DNA of 44,548 nt from Phycisphaerae bacterium (GCA_029260135.1 JAJDDV010000220.1:1-44548), one strand, 5' to 3'. Positions 1 to 9,246 are shown, numbered from the stretch's first letter. The notes: generated by a model from the sequence alone, not told the origin. Translations and numbers: made by a program.

Positions 1-4
1 ATGG

Positions 5-21
5 GCAGCCTGAAAGGCTGC
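5..21. repeat. hairpin repeat family A, copy 1
   Basis: Perfect inverted repeat GCAGCCT-gaa-AGGCTGC. Its exact reverse complement occurs at 34171-34187. The bases around both copies are loosely similar as well. Confidence 0.7.
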
Positions 22-73
22 AAGACGGTAGCCGTGGGCAGAGCGCAGCGACGCCCAGGGAACGAGCCACCCA

Positions 74-107
74 CCGATCAGAACCGCGACAGTTATGGAG
101 CGGGCAC
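74..107 (-). repeat. dispersed repeat family B, copy 1
   Basis: A 34-base element whose reverse complement matches 4013-4046 at 33 of 34 positions by eye. A decayed third copy lies at 41304-41333. Key core on the minus strand: GCCCGCTCCAT.ACTGTCGCG. No coding role is apparent. Confidence 0.8.
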
Positions 108-234
108 GCCAGGTTTCGTCCGATCCTGAAGGGGTCGAAGAAGGACTGCGGAAGACTCCCAAGAGAGCGGCGTAGGGCCGACGGTTCTCCCGCGCGAAGC
201 GAGAGGTTCAACTTCCGCTGGCCGCTACACGACA

Positions 235-258
235 CACGGGCAAACGAGTTTGCCCGTG
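235..258. repeat. hairpin repeat family C, copy 1
   Basis: Perfect 10-bp stem CACGGGCAAA / TTTGCCCGTG with loop CGAG. The 33-base context 232-264 recurs at 35763-35795 with a single difference. Confidence 0.8.
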
Positions 259-311
259 CCACCCTTCGACGAGAACCTCCGCCAGGCGGTCTCCGCGATG
301 AACTTGACGAC

Positions 312-342
312 GGGTGGCATGGCCAAGCGAAGCGCCGCCATG
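312..342 (+). repeat. palindromic repeat family D, copy 1
   Basis: 31-base element containing CATGGCC..GCGCCGCCATG. Its reverse complement at 34269-34299 matches at 30 of 31 positions. Confidence 0.8.
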
Positions 343-605
343 TTCGACAGGCGCCGGGTACCATGCCCCATCCGAACTCGGGTGCCTCCTCCTCGCGAAG
401 CAAGGCTGGGGGACGGAACCACCGGACGATCGGCACCGGATTCCATGACCCACCGAAACGCCGCCATCCTGTCCCGCAGCCGTCGGGCATCTCGATGCAC
501 CTGCCGTTTCTGGATGCCGACGGGGGCACCACGCGACGTTTCGGGTGTTGCGCGTCCTCAAAGACCGACTGGCGAAGCCGGCTCATCGGGATAAACTCAC
601 CAAGG

Positions 606-1607
606 ATGGAAACACCGACAGTCACGCTTGTCATACCCGGCCGCAATTGCGAGGCGACGATCGCGCAATGTCTCGAGGCGATTGTGCCGATGCTCGATCA
701 TACACCGCTCCGTGAGATCATCTTCGTCGACGACGGTTCGACCGACAGGACACCCGACATCGTCGCCGATTTCCCGGTCCGCTGCATCCCCGGTGGCGGG
801 CGCGGACCCGGCGCCGCGCGAAACGTCGGCTGGCGCGAAGCGCGACACCCGCTCGTTTGGTTCGTCGACTCCGATTGTGTGGCCCAGCCCGGCGCACTCG
901 AGCGATTGCTTCCCCAAATGGCCGATCCGAAAGTCGGCGGCGTCAGTGGCAGCTACGGAATCATGAACCCCCAGTCCTTGCTGGCCTGCCTGATCCACGA
1001 GGAGATCATTCAGAGACATCGATCGATGCCGCTTCGGGTGAATTTCCTTGCGACGTTCAACGTGCTCTACCGGCGCGACATCCTCCAGCGCGTCGACGGG
1101 TTCGACGAACGCTACCTCAAGGCACAGGACGCCGAACTCTCTTTCCGCGTGATGGCGGAAGGATACGATCTGGCGTTTGAGGGCGAGTCGCGAGTCAGGC
1201 ACTATCACCCGACAAGGCTCTTCTCCTACCTCCGCACGCAGCGACATCAAGGCTACTGGCGCGTGTGGCTGCACATGTCACACCGCGGGCACGCTACCGG
1301 CGATTCCTACAGCAGCATCGTCGACCACGCACAGCCGCCCCTGGCCATGTTGTTCGTCGCCTCGGTCCCGCTCACCCTGATCGGACGCTTGGCCGTCGTG
1401 CCGGCGGCGTTGCTCCTCCTCCTGCTGTTGGCCCAGCTGCCGCTGACGATGAAGCTTATGCTCAGGCGCAGACAACCGCGGTATGCCTTCTTCGCGCCAA
1501 TGAGCCTGATCCGCGCGTTCTGGCGCGGATTCGGCATGACACAAGGCCTGCTCGCCTATCTCCTGTCGCGAGCCGAGCAAGACACACAATCAGGCGAGGA
1601 GAACTAA
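606..1607 (+). CDS. family 2 glycosyltransferase, membrane-associated
   Basis: 333 residues. Likely transfers a sugar from an activated donor onto a lipid or polysaccharide at the inner face of the membrane; donor and acceptor are not readable. The N-terminal GT-A fold shows the nucleotide-binding VDDGSTD (residues 41-47), the metal-binding DSD (88-90), and an acceptor-side QDAELSFR segment near 174 in place of the usual ED motif. Two hydrophobic stretches near 243-285 suggest membrane anchoring behind the catalytic domain. The ATG at 606 is chosen because the preceding in-frame sequence is repeat DNA and METPTVTLVIPGRN is a normal GT2 N-terminus; no strong ribosome site is seen. The next gene starts 3 bases after the stop, so the two are probably co-transcribed and act on the same glycan. 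Confidence 0.85.
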   Translation: METPTVTLVIPGRNCEATIAQCLEAIVPMLDHTPLREIIFVDDGSTDRTPDIVADFPVRCIPGGGRGPGAARNVGWREARHPLVWFVDSDCVAQPGALERLLPQMADPKVGGVSGSYGIMNPQSLLACLIHEEIIQRHRSMPLRVNFLATFNVLYRRDILQRVDGFDERYLKAQDAELSFRVMAEGYDLAFEGESRVRHYHPTRLFSYLRTQRHQGYWRVWLHMSHRGHATGDSYSSIVDHAQPPLAMLFVASVPLTLIGRLAVVPAALLLLLLLAQLPLTMKLMLRRRQPRYAFFAPMSLIRAFWRGFGMTQGLLAYLLSRAEQDTQSGEEN

Positions 1608-1610
1608 CGC

Positions 1611-3476
1611 ATGGCAAAGGCTCCGCGTGCCATTCCGCCGAACCTCAATGCGGATTCATCAAACCGGATGAAGTGGTTTCCCTTGGTGTTGATCATCGCT
1701 GCCGGTGCCGCCTACGCCAACAGCTTCGAGGGCGCCTTCGTCTTCGACGACAACCATGCGATTCGTCAGAACATGCGAATCCGGAGCCTCTGGCCGCTCG
1801 ACGCCGTCCTCTCCGGCCGCCGACCGGTCATGGACCTGTCGTTGGCCGTCAACTACGCCATCGGCGGGCTCAACCCGAAGGGATATCACTTCGTCAACCT
1901 GCTGATCCACATCGCGACAGCTGTGACACTGTTTGGCACACTTGGCAGAGCCTTCCGCACTCCTCGCCTCATTTCGCGTTTTAGTACCACCGGCCCGTGG
2001 ATCGCGGCGGCGACGGCGTTGGTGTGGGTGGTTCATCCCCTGCAGACCGAAAGTGTCACGTATCTGGCACAACGGGGCGAATCGCTGATGGGTCTGTTTT
2101 ATGTGTTGACACTGTACTGCGTGTTACGCGGGGCCGAATCCGCGCGGTCGGTCGGATGGTATATTCTAGCGATCACCAGTTGTGGACTGGGCATGGGTAC
2201 TAAGGCGGTGATGGTCACCGCGCCCGTGGTCGTGATGCTGATGGACCGGCCCATCCTGGCGGATTCGTGGCGACAGGTCGTTGCGCGGCGCTGGTGGGTC
2301 TATGTCGGGCTGGGTGCGACGTGGATCGTCTTGTTCATCAACAAGGTAGCGCCGAGCGTGCTGTTTCCCGCTCATCACGTGACGGGAACGGTGGGATTCG
2401 CCTTCAAAGGCATGACGCCGCTGGACTATGCGATGACGCAGCCGGGCGTGATCGGTCACTACCTCTGGCTGACCGTTTGGCCTTGGTCGTTGTGCTTAGA
2501 TTATCAGTGGCCAGTGGCGACGTCGATCGTTGCGTGGTTGCCGTGGGCGATTGTCATCGGCGGGGCGGTTGCGGCCGGCGCATGGGCCTATATTCGCAAG
2601 CCGGCGCTAGGTTCCATCAGTGTGTGGTTCTTCTTGATTCTCGCTCCGACGTCGAGCGTCATTCCGATCAAGGATCCGGCGTTTGAGCACCGAATGTACC
2701 TCCCCCTGGCGGCGGTCGTGCTCCTTTTGGTCCTTTTGGGCGATGCGGCGATTCGGGCGCTGGCGGAGCGGTTGCGCTTCGACGCGGGGCGACGGCGATG
2801 GATGGCAGGCGGGGTACTTGGCGTCGTGGTCCTGTCGTTGTGCGTGGGTACGGTGCGCCGAAACCGCGACTATCGCAGCGAAGTGATCATGTGGACGGAC
2901 GTGGTTTCGAAGCGACCGGAGAACACGCGAGCCCATTACAATCTCGGCAAGGCCCATCTGGATCAGCGTGATTCAGATGGCGCGGTGGCGGCGCTAAATG
3001 CCGCGTTGGCGATCGACCCGGGTTTTGTGGAGGCCCGTTACAACCTTGGGAAGGCATTCGCCCAGCAGGGCCGAACGGAAGAGGCTGCGGCACAGTACGT
3101 CGAGACGTTGCGGATCGATCCGACGATGGCCAAAGCACGAAGCGATCTGGGCAATACCCTCGTTCGATCCGGTCGCGTGGAGGAAGGGATCGAACATTAT
3201 CGCGAGTGCATCCGGATCGATCCGGAATATGTACGGACGTATGTGAATCTCGGCAGTGTGCTGCTTGCGCGCGGTGAGGTCGAGGAGGCCGTGACGTTGC
3301 TGCAGAAAGCCGTTGCGTTGGCTCCCAGGACCGCGCGTGTTCGTTTCTCGTTGGGGCGAGCGTTGCAGGCTCAGGGTAATAGACCGGAGGCGATGGCGGA
3401 GTTTCGCCGGACGCTCGAGCTGACACCCGGTCATCCCGGTGCGCTTCGCGCGCTGGAGGAACTCGGGGGTCGGTGA
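1611..3476 (+). CDS. GT-C-like multi-pass membrane protein with five TPRs
   Basis: 621 residues. The N-terminal two thirds is multi-pass membrane and resembles the bacterial TMTC-like/GT-C family: an acidic FVFDD near the first lumenal loop, a conserved HFVNLLIH segment, and EHRMYLP in a later loop. Residues about 440-605 form five consecutive TPRs (each roughly N/DLG....G...EA......L.idP). Members of this fold use polyprenyl-linked sugars to glycosylate proteins outside the membrane; a sugar-transfer role here is inferred from the family and from the GT2 gene 3 bases upstream. AGGCGAGGAG sits before the ATG and supports the start. The protein could instead be an assembly or scaffold factor, since no catalytic test can be made from sequence. 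Confidence 0.8.
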   Translation: MAKAPRAIPPNLNADSSNRMKWFPLVLIIAAGAAYANSFEGAFVFDDNHAIRQNMRIRSLWPLDAVLSGRRPVMDLSLAVNYAIGGLNPKGYHFVNLLIHIATAVTLFGTLGRAFRTPRLISRFSTTGPWIAAATALVWVVHPLQTESVTYLAQRGESLMGLFYVLTLYCVLRGAESARSVGWYILAITSCGLGMGTKAVMVTAPVVVMLMDRPILADSWRQVVARRWWVYVGLGATWIVLFINKVAPSVLFPAHHVTGTVGFAFKGMTPLDYAMTQPGVIGHYLWLTVWPWSLCLDYQWPVATSIVAWLPWAIVIGGAVAAGAWAYIRKPALGSISVWFFLILAPTSSVIPIKDPAFEHRMYLPLAAVVLLLVLLGDAAIRALAERLRFDAGRRRWMAGGVLGVVVLSLCVGTVRRNRDYRSEVIMWTDVVSKRPENTRAHYNLGKAHLDQRDSDGAVAALNAALAIDPGFVEARYNLGKAFAQQGRTEEAAAQYVETLRIDPTMAKARSDLGNTLVRSGRVEEGIEHYRECIRIDPEYVRTYVNLGSVLLARGEVEEAVTLLQKAVALAPRTARVRFSLGRALQAQGNRPEAMAEFRRTLELTPGHPGALRALEELGGR

Positions 3477-3582
3477 GGTGTCGCGGCCCGCGGAAACGCG
3501 GCTGGAATGTGGTTCGCTTTCGCGATGCCCTCGGGTGTGTTTCCGGCGTTTCTTGCGGACCGGCGGGGCGTCACGCGCGGAC

Positions 3583-3611
3583 TTGACGAGGCGGTCGCCG
3601 AGGTCTATGCT
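3583..3611 (+). promoter_or_regulatory. sigma-70-type promoter for tRNA-Phe
   Basis: TTGACG (3583-3588), 17-base spacer, TATGCT (3606-3611). Transcription would begin near 3618, about 90 bases before the tRNA. Confidence 0.65.
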
Positions 3612-3709
3612 CCTGCGGCCCGGTTCCCAGAAGGAGCACGGGTGCAAGCAACCGGCGGAAATCCGCCGGCAAGGTCGAGGTCGCACTGATTGGCGAATCG
3701 ACGGTTGCC

Positions 3710-3782
<73 letters not shown>

Positions 3783-4187
3783 GTTTCATGCCAGTGACGT
3801 CATCCGGTGCATCCGGGTGCCGGCGAAGCGCCGTCCAACTACCGGCTCCTGTGTTCGCGTCGATGTGACACGTGTTGGTCATTGCCCAGGACCGTGTAAT
3901 GGGGTGCGGTCCGTTGTTGCGAGGCAGTAGACCTCATTGATCCCACGAATTGACTTGGCGGTAGGCACATCGGGGCGACGTCACCTGTGGTTTCGGGCGG
4001 TCGGTCGGCGGTGTGCCCGCTCCATGACTGTCGCGGTTCTGATCGGGGGTGGTCCGTCGGTGTCGGTGCGTCCGGGGTAGCGCCCGCTCCTTCAGAGTGG
4101 CGTCTCTTCCATGAAAGCCCTTTCGTTGTCAAGGTTCACTTCCCTTTCGGGTCGCTCGACGGACCACGTCTTGTTTCAGACGTTGCA
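3783..4187. other. intergenic region with one dispersed repeat
   Basis: No gene is supported. Apart from the family B repeat at 4013-4046 I see nothing that stands out. No T-tailed terminator follows the tRNA. Confidence 0.5.
4013..4046 (+). repeat. dispersed repeat family B, copy 2
   Basis: Inverted copy of 74-107, differing at one base of 34. It lies between tRNA-Phe and the 3' end of the BrkB-family gene. Confidence 0.8.
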
Positions 4188-5666
4188 CTATCGTGACGGC
4201 GTCGAATCCGTCTCGGTGGGGTCGGTCATGTCAGACGGAGCGCGCGGCTCGTTGGGAGGATCCAGTTCTTCCAGATCTTCTGCGATTACCAGATGCGCTA
4301 GCGTATCCTGTTCAAGCACCGCTCGCGACCGATCCAGGGTCGCCGTTACCGTCGCGCGGACCGAGCTCTCTCGGTCCGCCTCCGGCTGGCGGTGCGGATC
4401 GGCGCAGTCGAGGATTTCCACGAGCCGTACCTGATCGTGTGGCCGCACCGTGAGGTAGCCGGGCTCGGTCTGCTCGTTGGTCACGCAGACGAAGCCGGAT
4501 TGAACAAGTCGATCCAGCAGCCGGCGGAGAGACTCGGGCGACAGGTCCGTCTCCTCCGCGATCTTATCGAAGCGGGCCGCACCGTGCCCACGTGCGAACG
4601 GCCGGGCGATGGCAAGCATCACCGCGAGCCAGTCCGATGGAGCGAGTGGTCGGCGCTCTGCTCGTTTTGCCTGGCGAAACTGCCGCAGGTTGGTGGCGGT
4701 ATGGGCCAATTGGGCTCCGAAGAGAAAGACGCTCCAGGATAGATTCAGCCAGAGCATAAAGAGCGGTAGGACTCCCAGTACACCGTAGAGGTTGCCTTTG
4801 AGGACGAACCGTTCGACGTAGACGGAGAAAGCGCCGCGCGTCGCCAACCAGAGGGGGACTGTGATCACGGCGCCACCGAATGCCGCCGTGAACTTGACGT
4901 GGGTGTTGGGAATGAGCTTGTACGCCATCGCGATCACGACCATGCCGACGAGGACAGGAACCGCCCAGCCCAAGACCGCCGTTAACGATGCGATTGCAGA
5001 CACACCTTGACAAGCCTCGACGCCGAGTCGGCTGAAATAGGTCACCGCGAGAATCACGACGGGGCCGAGGGTGAGGACGGACCAGAAGAGGAGGACCCGT
5101 CGGGCTATCGCACGACTCCGTGGCGCTTCAAATATCCGGTTCAACGACTGCTCGATCGTGTTGAAGAGCGTCAGCGCGGTCCAGATGAGGATCAGCGCGC
5201 CGACGGGGCCGATGCGCTCGAACGTCATTTTTCCCTCGACGTCGGCAACGAGCTGCTCGATCTGATCGGCGACATTGATGACCCGTTCTTCGCCAACCTG
5301 ATCCATCGGATTGGTGGCAGTTTCCACGTCCACGCCGTTCTTTCCGACAGATGCAGTGGATTCCGGTACCACGATCTGGGCGAAGCCCGAAGCGTCGAGG
5401 AAGTCTCGCATGGTGCGTTTTCCGTTCTCAACGACACCGACCGACTCGAGAACCAGGAAGCCCAGCACCAAGATCGGAATCATCGCGAAGATGGTACGGA
5501 AGGAAAGGGCGGCGCTCATGGCCATCAAGTTGTTCTGATGAAGCCGCCGCGCGCAATAGGCCCATAGGTCGAATTGGAACCGGACAAATCGCGTGCTACG
5601 GCTGAGCTGCTCACCGGGGCGGCTGAGAATCTCCTCGACCTGTTGAGTGATCGTCCTTTTGCCCAC
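4188..5666 (-). CDS. YihY/BrkB-family membrane protein with C-terminal winged-helix-like domain
   Basis: 492 residues, starting at a GTG preceded by AAAGGG five bases upstream. The family (once called 'ribonuclease BN') is an inner-membrane family of unsettled function. The typical early segment LMAMSAALSFRTIFAMIPIL is at about residues 47-66, followed by five more hydrophobic helices to about residue 320. A soluble insert of roughly 60 residues (about 95-150) sits between helices 1 and 2. After the membrane part, residues about 345-425 look like a winged helix (ARFDKIAEETDLSPESLRRL), as in the long variants of the family, then an acidic, Pro/Thr-rich tail. A frameshifted remnant ends about 30 bases upstream on the same strand, so the two may once have formed an operon. 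Confidence 0.85.
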   Translation of the reverse strand: MGKRTITQQVEEILSRPGEQLSRSTRFVRFQFDLWAYCARRLHQNNLMAMSAALSFRTIFAMIPILVLGFLVLESVGVVENGKRTMRDFLDASGFAQIVVPESTASVGKNGVDVETATNPMDQVGEERVINVADQIEQLVADVEGKMTFERIGPVGALILIWTALTLFNTIEQSLNRIFEAPRSRAIARRVLLFWSVLTLGPVVILAVTYFSRLGVEACQGVSAIASLTAVLGWAVPVLVGMVVIAMAYKLIPNTHVKFTAAFGGAVITVPLWLATRGAFSVYVERFVLKGNLYGVLGVLPLFMLWLNLSWSVFLFGAQLAHTATNLRQFRQAKRAERRPLAPSDWLAVMLAIARPFARGHGAARFDKIAEETDLSPESLRRLLDRLVQSGFVCVTNEQTEPGYLTVRPHDQVRLVEILDCADPHRQPEADRESSVRATVTATLDRSRAVLEQDTLAHLVIAEDLEELDPPNEPRAPSDMTDPTETDSTPSR

Positions 5667-5695
5667 AATGCCCTTTCTGACTCGGAACGAGAACG

Positions 5696-6400
5696 TCAGT
5701 CCGTGCGACGTTTCGGTTTCCTGTCGCGGTTCTTCTTGTCTATCGAGAGCGCCTTCAGCATCCCACCGATCGTCTCTTCAGCTGACGACTTCATAGCATC
5801 GCCCAGAAGGGCGTTCCTGTCGATGCGCGCAAGATCAAGTACCAGCTGTTCGCTCGTCCCGACGATCGGGATGTCCACGCGCCTGCTCACGAGTTCCAAT
5901 GCACTTTGCGCGGAGGAGCCCGAAACACGCAGGCGTTCATACAACCGGGGTCTGACCGACACTGAGCCTGTGAGGTCCAGACTCTCGTCCAGGCTTGCCG
6001 ACGCGAAGAACCTCACTTCGAACGGGTGAGGGAACCTCAGCGTGAAGTCCCGGTAGACGATCCGGCCATGCTTCACCTCGAGATCCAGCCCCCTTCGCTC
6101 CTTCTGCGATCCACTCTCGATCTGTCGCGATTCCACGCAACGCGAGAAGGTCCTTTAGGAACCCACTCGGCTCGACGACCGTATCGACCAGTTCCTGAAC
6201 GACGCGCCCCATCGCTGTCTTTCGCGCTGTGTCGTCGAGAGGAAGAACGAAGTCGTTGACCGTCAACTTCACTAGTTTTCGAGCGGATGGCACGGAGAAG
6301 GAGATGTGGTCCCGCTTCCGGGGCCGCGGCCTCTTCTTCTGTTCAACCAGGACGCCGGCTGTTACCGCAGAGCGAAATTCTCGACCGCCAACGCGGCGCG
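5696..6400 (-). pseudogene. frameshifted, probably truncated AsmA-like secreted protein remnant
   Basis: Two overlapping minus-strand frames each carry half of what looks like one protein. The upstream half (about 6400 to 6131) reads DHISFSVPSARKLVKLTVND and ends LLALRG. The downstream half (from a GTG at 6136 to 5696) reads ERRGLDLEVKHGRIVYRDFT then RFPHPFEVRFFASASLDESL. This pattern of alternating hydrophobic strands with 'DGRIVYRDF' phrases resembles C-terminal AsmA/DUF748-like repeats, but that is recognition by eye. The join is near 6130-6150, and the downstream frame has a TAA just before it, so a single indel would restore one frame. Upstream of about 6400 the frame also breaks. It is either a decaying gene or an assembly error. 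Confidence 0.5.
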
Positions 6401-6401
6401 C

Positions 6402-7121
6402 TCAGTAACGGTGTTTCGGATCCTCGCGAGGGACAGTCGTTCGCCGCGAAATGGCCAAAGTCCCGGCGGACAAGAGCATCAGAACCAGAGCCATCAGGCC
6501 CCAGTGCGAAACCGTCGGTATGAGTGGGGCGGTGACGGTGAGCGTAGCGGAGCCGTAGTCCACCTGAGAGGGCGAGAGGTCTCCAACGCCGCAAATGGCC
6601 GTGCCGAGGGCGGGCAATCCGGTATCGGCGGACTCGACGACAAGCGAGCCGGCGCGCACGGTCTGCATCTCCAAAAGCGCCACGCGCGCCCAGGTCGGCG
6701 TGACGCCGACCTGATCGGCACAGGACCCCAAGTGTGAGCCGCTCAGTCCGGCCACGAGACCCGCCGTGTTGTTCACATTGCCACTGAGTAATTCCGAGAA
6801 GAGCATCGTATGGGTTAAACCGCTTGCGACGGCGACCGCCGGGTCGAACTGGATCGTCGTTGAAACGGACGAAAGGCCCTGGGAATCGCCCGTCCGTGCC
6901 CATACCTCTATGACGAACGAACTTCCAAGCTCTACCTGGTCTATCGGCGCGGGCAGCTCGTTCGTGGTGTCGGCGGGGCCGGCCGCCTGCACGGGAAGGA
7001 GCTCGACAAGCGCGACGGGGCCGCCTTGGGCCGCCGCCTTGGGCGGCCGCGCGATGACAGACGCGAGCAACACCGCACCCATCACCCGAAGCCACAAAGT
7101 CCGTCGTCTGGATCTTCTCAT
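6402..7121 (-). CDS. secreted cohesin-like protein with IPTL-CTERM-like sorting tail
   Basis: 239 residues. It has an N-terminal signal peptide (MRRSRRRTLWLRVMGAVLLA, cut around AAAQG). One cohesin-like beta-sandwich domain of about 150 residues follows, with ELGSSFVIEVWARTG, GLSSVSTTIQFDP, WARVALLEMQ and SQVDYGSATLTV as landmarks. The same domain occurs twice in the next upstream gene. The C-terminus IPTVSHWGLMALVLMLLSAG followed by RR is a classic IPTL-CTERM pattern: short motif, hydrophobic helix, basic cluster. That tail directs proteins to exosortase-like surface processing in other bacteria. The start at 7121 is chosen over 7151 because it begins directly with a basic n-region. It lies 75 bases after the previous gene on the same strand. 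Confidence 0.75.
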   Translation of the reverse strand: MRRSRRRTLWLRVMGAVLLASVIARPPKAAAQGGPVALVELLPVQAAGPADTTNELPAPIDQVELGSSFVIEVWARTGDSQGLSSVSTTIQFDPAVAVASGLTHTMLFSELLSGNVNNTAGLVAGLSGSHLGSCADQVGVTPTWARVALLEMQTVRAGSLVVESADTGLPALGTAICGVGDLSPSQVDYGSATLTVTAPLIPTVSHWGLMALVLMLLSAGTLAISRRTTVPREDPKHRY

Positions 7122-7196
7122 TGATATATCGCTATCTCCATCCGTTCTCATCGGCCAAGTCGCTGAGTCACTCCTTCGGCGCCGTCAGCGGCTCGT

Positions 7197-9083
7197 TCAG
7201 TTCTTGGCGTGGTGGGGTACGTCACGAACCATGGGCTTCATGACGATGTTCACGCTCGCGGCCCCGAAGTCGACAAGAAACGGGTCGAGGTTGCCCAGCT
7301 CGTTCACGATGGACACACCGTGAAGCGGGTCGCTCGGCCCTGCCGTCAAGTTGACGGACCCCGTGGCCACCGTCCGGACAGCAAGAGTTGCTACCCGGAC
7401 CCAATTGCCGTTTGCGCCGAGATCCGGGGAATCCAGCTTGGAACAGCCCCCCAACCGAGAGACTCGGCCCAATTCCGGATGAATTACGCCGTCCGCAAAT
7501 GTGGACATCGGATGGCCGGAGATCACCCGCTCCACCGCCAGAGCTTTCGCGTCGAAGCTCAGGTCCACGAACACCGACGCGAGTCCCTCGGCGGACCACC
7601 CTGCGGTCGCGGGCCGAGTCGCCCAGACCTCTACGAAGAAACGCTGACCGACTTTGAACGAGGTTTCCGACGGCGGGAGCGCCGGCTGGAAATCATCGGG
7701 CGTCGGCCTACGGACGGTCACAAGGCTGATGGCAGCGACCGATTCGGTCGCGTAGCTCAGGCTCGCAATGGTCGTGGGCGGAGGGCCTGCGCAGTTCGCA
7801 CAGTCGCCGCAGGCCTCACCAAAGCATCCGACGAAGCCCGAATAGTCTCCCGTGCCCACGCAGACGCCGCTGTCGCCGTCGAAGTTGGACGCGGCGCATG
7901 GGTCCGTCTCCAAATAGCAGCCGTCGAAACAGGCAGCGAAGAGGGCAAAGTCGCCGGTACCCATCACGCCGTTAACGTCGAGATCCAGGATGCACAACTC
8001 GCACGTGTCACCGAGTTCGTCACAATGTTCACAGGAGGCGGTACATACTGGCGGACCGGCCACGCAGCCATTTGCATCGGCGGCACCATTGGTCGGATCG
8101 CAAGTCTCCGATCCGTTGCAGAATTGGCTGTCGACACAGTTCGCATCGTTGGCGGTGTTCACGCAGGCACCGGCGCCGAGGTTCGCCGCCGGGTCGCATA
8201 GGTCATCCGTGCAGATGTCGGCATCGACGCAACTCGGTGGAAGGAACGCCGTTCCGCTACAGGCTCCGCCGCTACACGTGTCATTCTCCGTGCAGAACTG
8301 TCCGTCGTCGCAAGTAGCTGTGTTGTTCGGGTTGTTGCAGGCGCCCGCGCCGAGGTTCGCCGCCGGGTCGCATAGGTCATCCGTGCAGACGTCGGCGTCC
8401 ACGCAACTCGGTGCAGTTCCGGCTTGACACACATTTCCCACGCACTGCTCCGGTCCGTTGCAGAATTGGGCGTCATCGCAGTCGCCGGCGTCGAAGCACT
8501 CCTCGACCGTGACGGCTACCTGCCCGAAGTCAATATCGGCCGGCACCACATTGCCAAACTCGTTGCAGATGGCCGTGCCGAGGATCAGCGACGCGGTGTC
8601 GGCGGACTGGATCACCGACGCGCCGTTGGCCAAGGCCTGCATATCTACGATGGCCACCCGCGCCCAGTTGGTCAGGCCCACCTGGTCGCTGCAGGGTGGA
8701 GAGGCTGCGGCGTGTGACCCACCCAGGTCATCTATCAGGCCGCCGGGATTGTTGATCGTTCCGGTGGACAGCCCCGAAGCGTTGAACAGGGCGGCATGGG
8801 TGATGGACTGCGCGGTCACGACCGTGTTGAGGAAGCTCAGGTCCACGGTCACGGACGAAAGCCCGCTGGTCTGGGTGGTTTGGGCCCAGAGTTCGACGAC
8901 GAACGTCTCGCCGGGTACGAACTGCGTCTGCGCGGTCGGAAGGGTCGCGGCGGTGTCGGATGGGCCGGCCGTTTGACGTGTGACCGGCTGGATGGTGACG
9001 CGGACGACCGCGTTTGCATCGGTCGACACCGCGGCGACGAGCGCCGCGGTTCCGATCCATCGTGCCATGTTGCTGACTGTCAT
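7197..9083 (-). CDS. secreted protein with two cohesin-like domains, Cys-rich repeats and dockerin-like module
   Basis: 628 residues; AAGGAG eight bases before the ATG supports the start. After a signal peptide (to about residue 25) comes a cohesin-like domain (about 26-185), with FVPGETFVVELWAQT, SSVTVDLSF, WARVAIVDMQ and ADIDFGQVAVTV. Next is a Cys-rich stretch (about 188-370) of 'C.DDGQFCTENDTC'-type units and two near-identical 'CVDADICTDDLCDPAANLGA' units. Then comes a dockerin-like calcium-binding pair (about 378-450; LDVNGVMGTGD and NFDGDSGVCVGTGDYSGF), and a second, diverged cohesin-like domain (about 465-615). No enzyme active site is seen. The domain order suggests a surface adaptor. 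It shares its strand with the subtilase upstream (163-base gap) and the IPTL-CTERM protein downstream. Confidence 0.75.
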   Translation of the reverse strand: MTVSNMARWIGTAALVAAVSTDANAVVRVTIQPVTRQTAGPSDTAATLPTAQTQFVPGETFVVELWAQTTQTSGLSSVTVDLSFLNTVVTAQSITHAALFNASGLSTGTINNPGGLIDDLGGSHAAASPPCSDQVGLTNWARVAIVDMQALANGASVIQSADTASLILGTAICNEFGNVVPADIDFGQVAVTVEECFDAGDCDDAQFCNGPEQCVGNVCQAGTAPSCVDADVCTDDLCDPAANLGAGACNNPNNTATCDDGQFCTENDTCSGGACSGTAFLPPSCVDADICTDDLCDPAANLGAGACVNTANDANCVDSQFCNGSETCDPTNGAADANGCVAGPPVCTASCEHCDELGDTCELCILDLDVNGVMGTGDFALFAACFDGCYLETDPCAASNFDGDSGVCVGTGDYSGFVGCFGEACGDCANCAGPPPTTIASLSYATESVAAISLVTVRRPTPDDFQPALPPSETSFKVGQRFFVEVWATRPATAGWSAEGLASVFVDLSFDAKALAVERVISGHPMSTFADGVIHPELGRVSRLGGCSKLDSPDLGANGNWVRVATLAVRTVATGSVNLTAGPSDPLHGVSIVNELGNLDPFLVDFGAASVNIVMKPMVRDVPHHAKN

Positions 9084-9246
9084 CGTTCCAACTCCTTACA
9101 GAGGATCGAGGGCGCGTCAGGCGATCTCCACGATCCGGGTTTATCATTTCCTCGAGCGGATCCATGCTCAGCCTTGCTTCATCCTGCGAACGTTCTGCCA
9201 TCTTCATACGGGCAGGCGTGATACCAATATGTCACTCATAGTGTCT

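Larger units (their letters stand above)
1..605. other. non-coding mosaic of dispersed repeats
   Basis: No gene is supported here. The stretch contains four short repeats that recur elsewhere in the window (hairpin at 5-21, a 34-base element at 74-107, hairpin at 235-258, palindrome at 312-342), listed separately. The open frame that runs from 363 into the glycosyltransferase crosses these repeats and shows no protein-like sequence before 606, so it is read as chance. Confidence 0.6.

Noticed and set aside
363..605. Open frame extending the GT2 gene upstream by 81 codons
   Set aside because: It crosses dispersed repeats and is Arg/Ser/Pro-rich; the natural GT2 N-terminus begins at 606.
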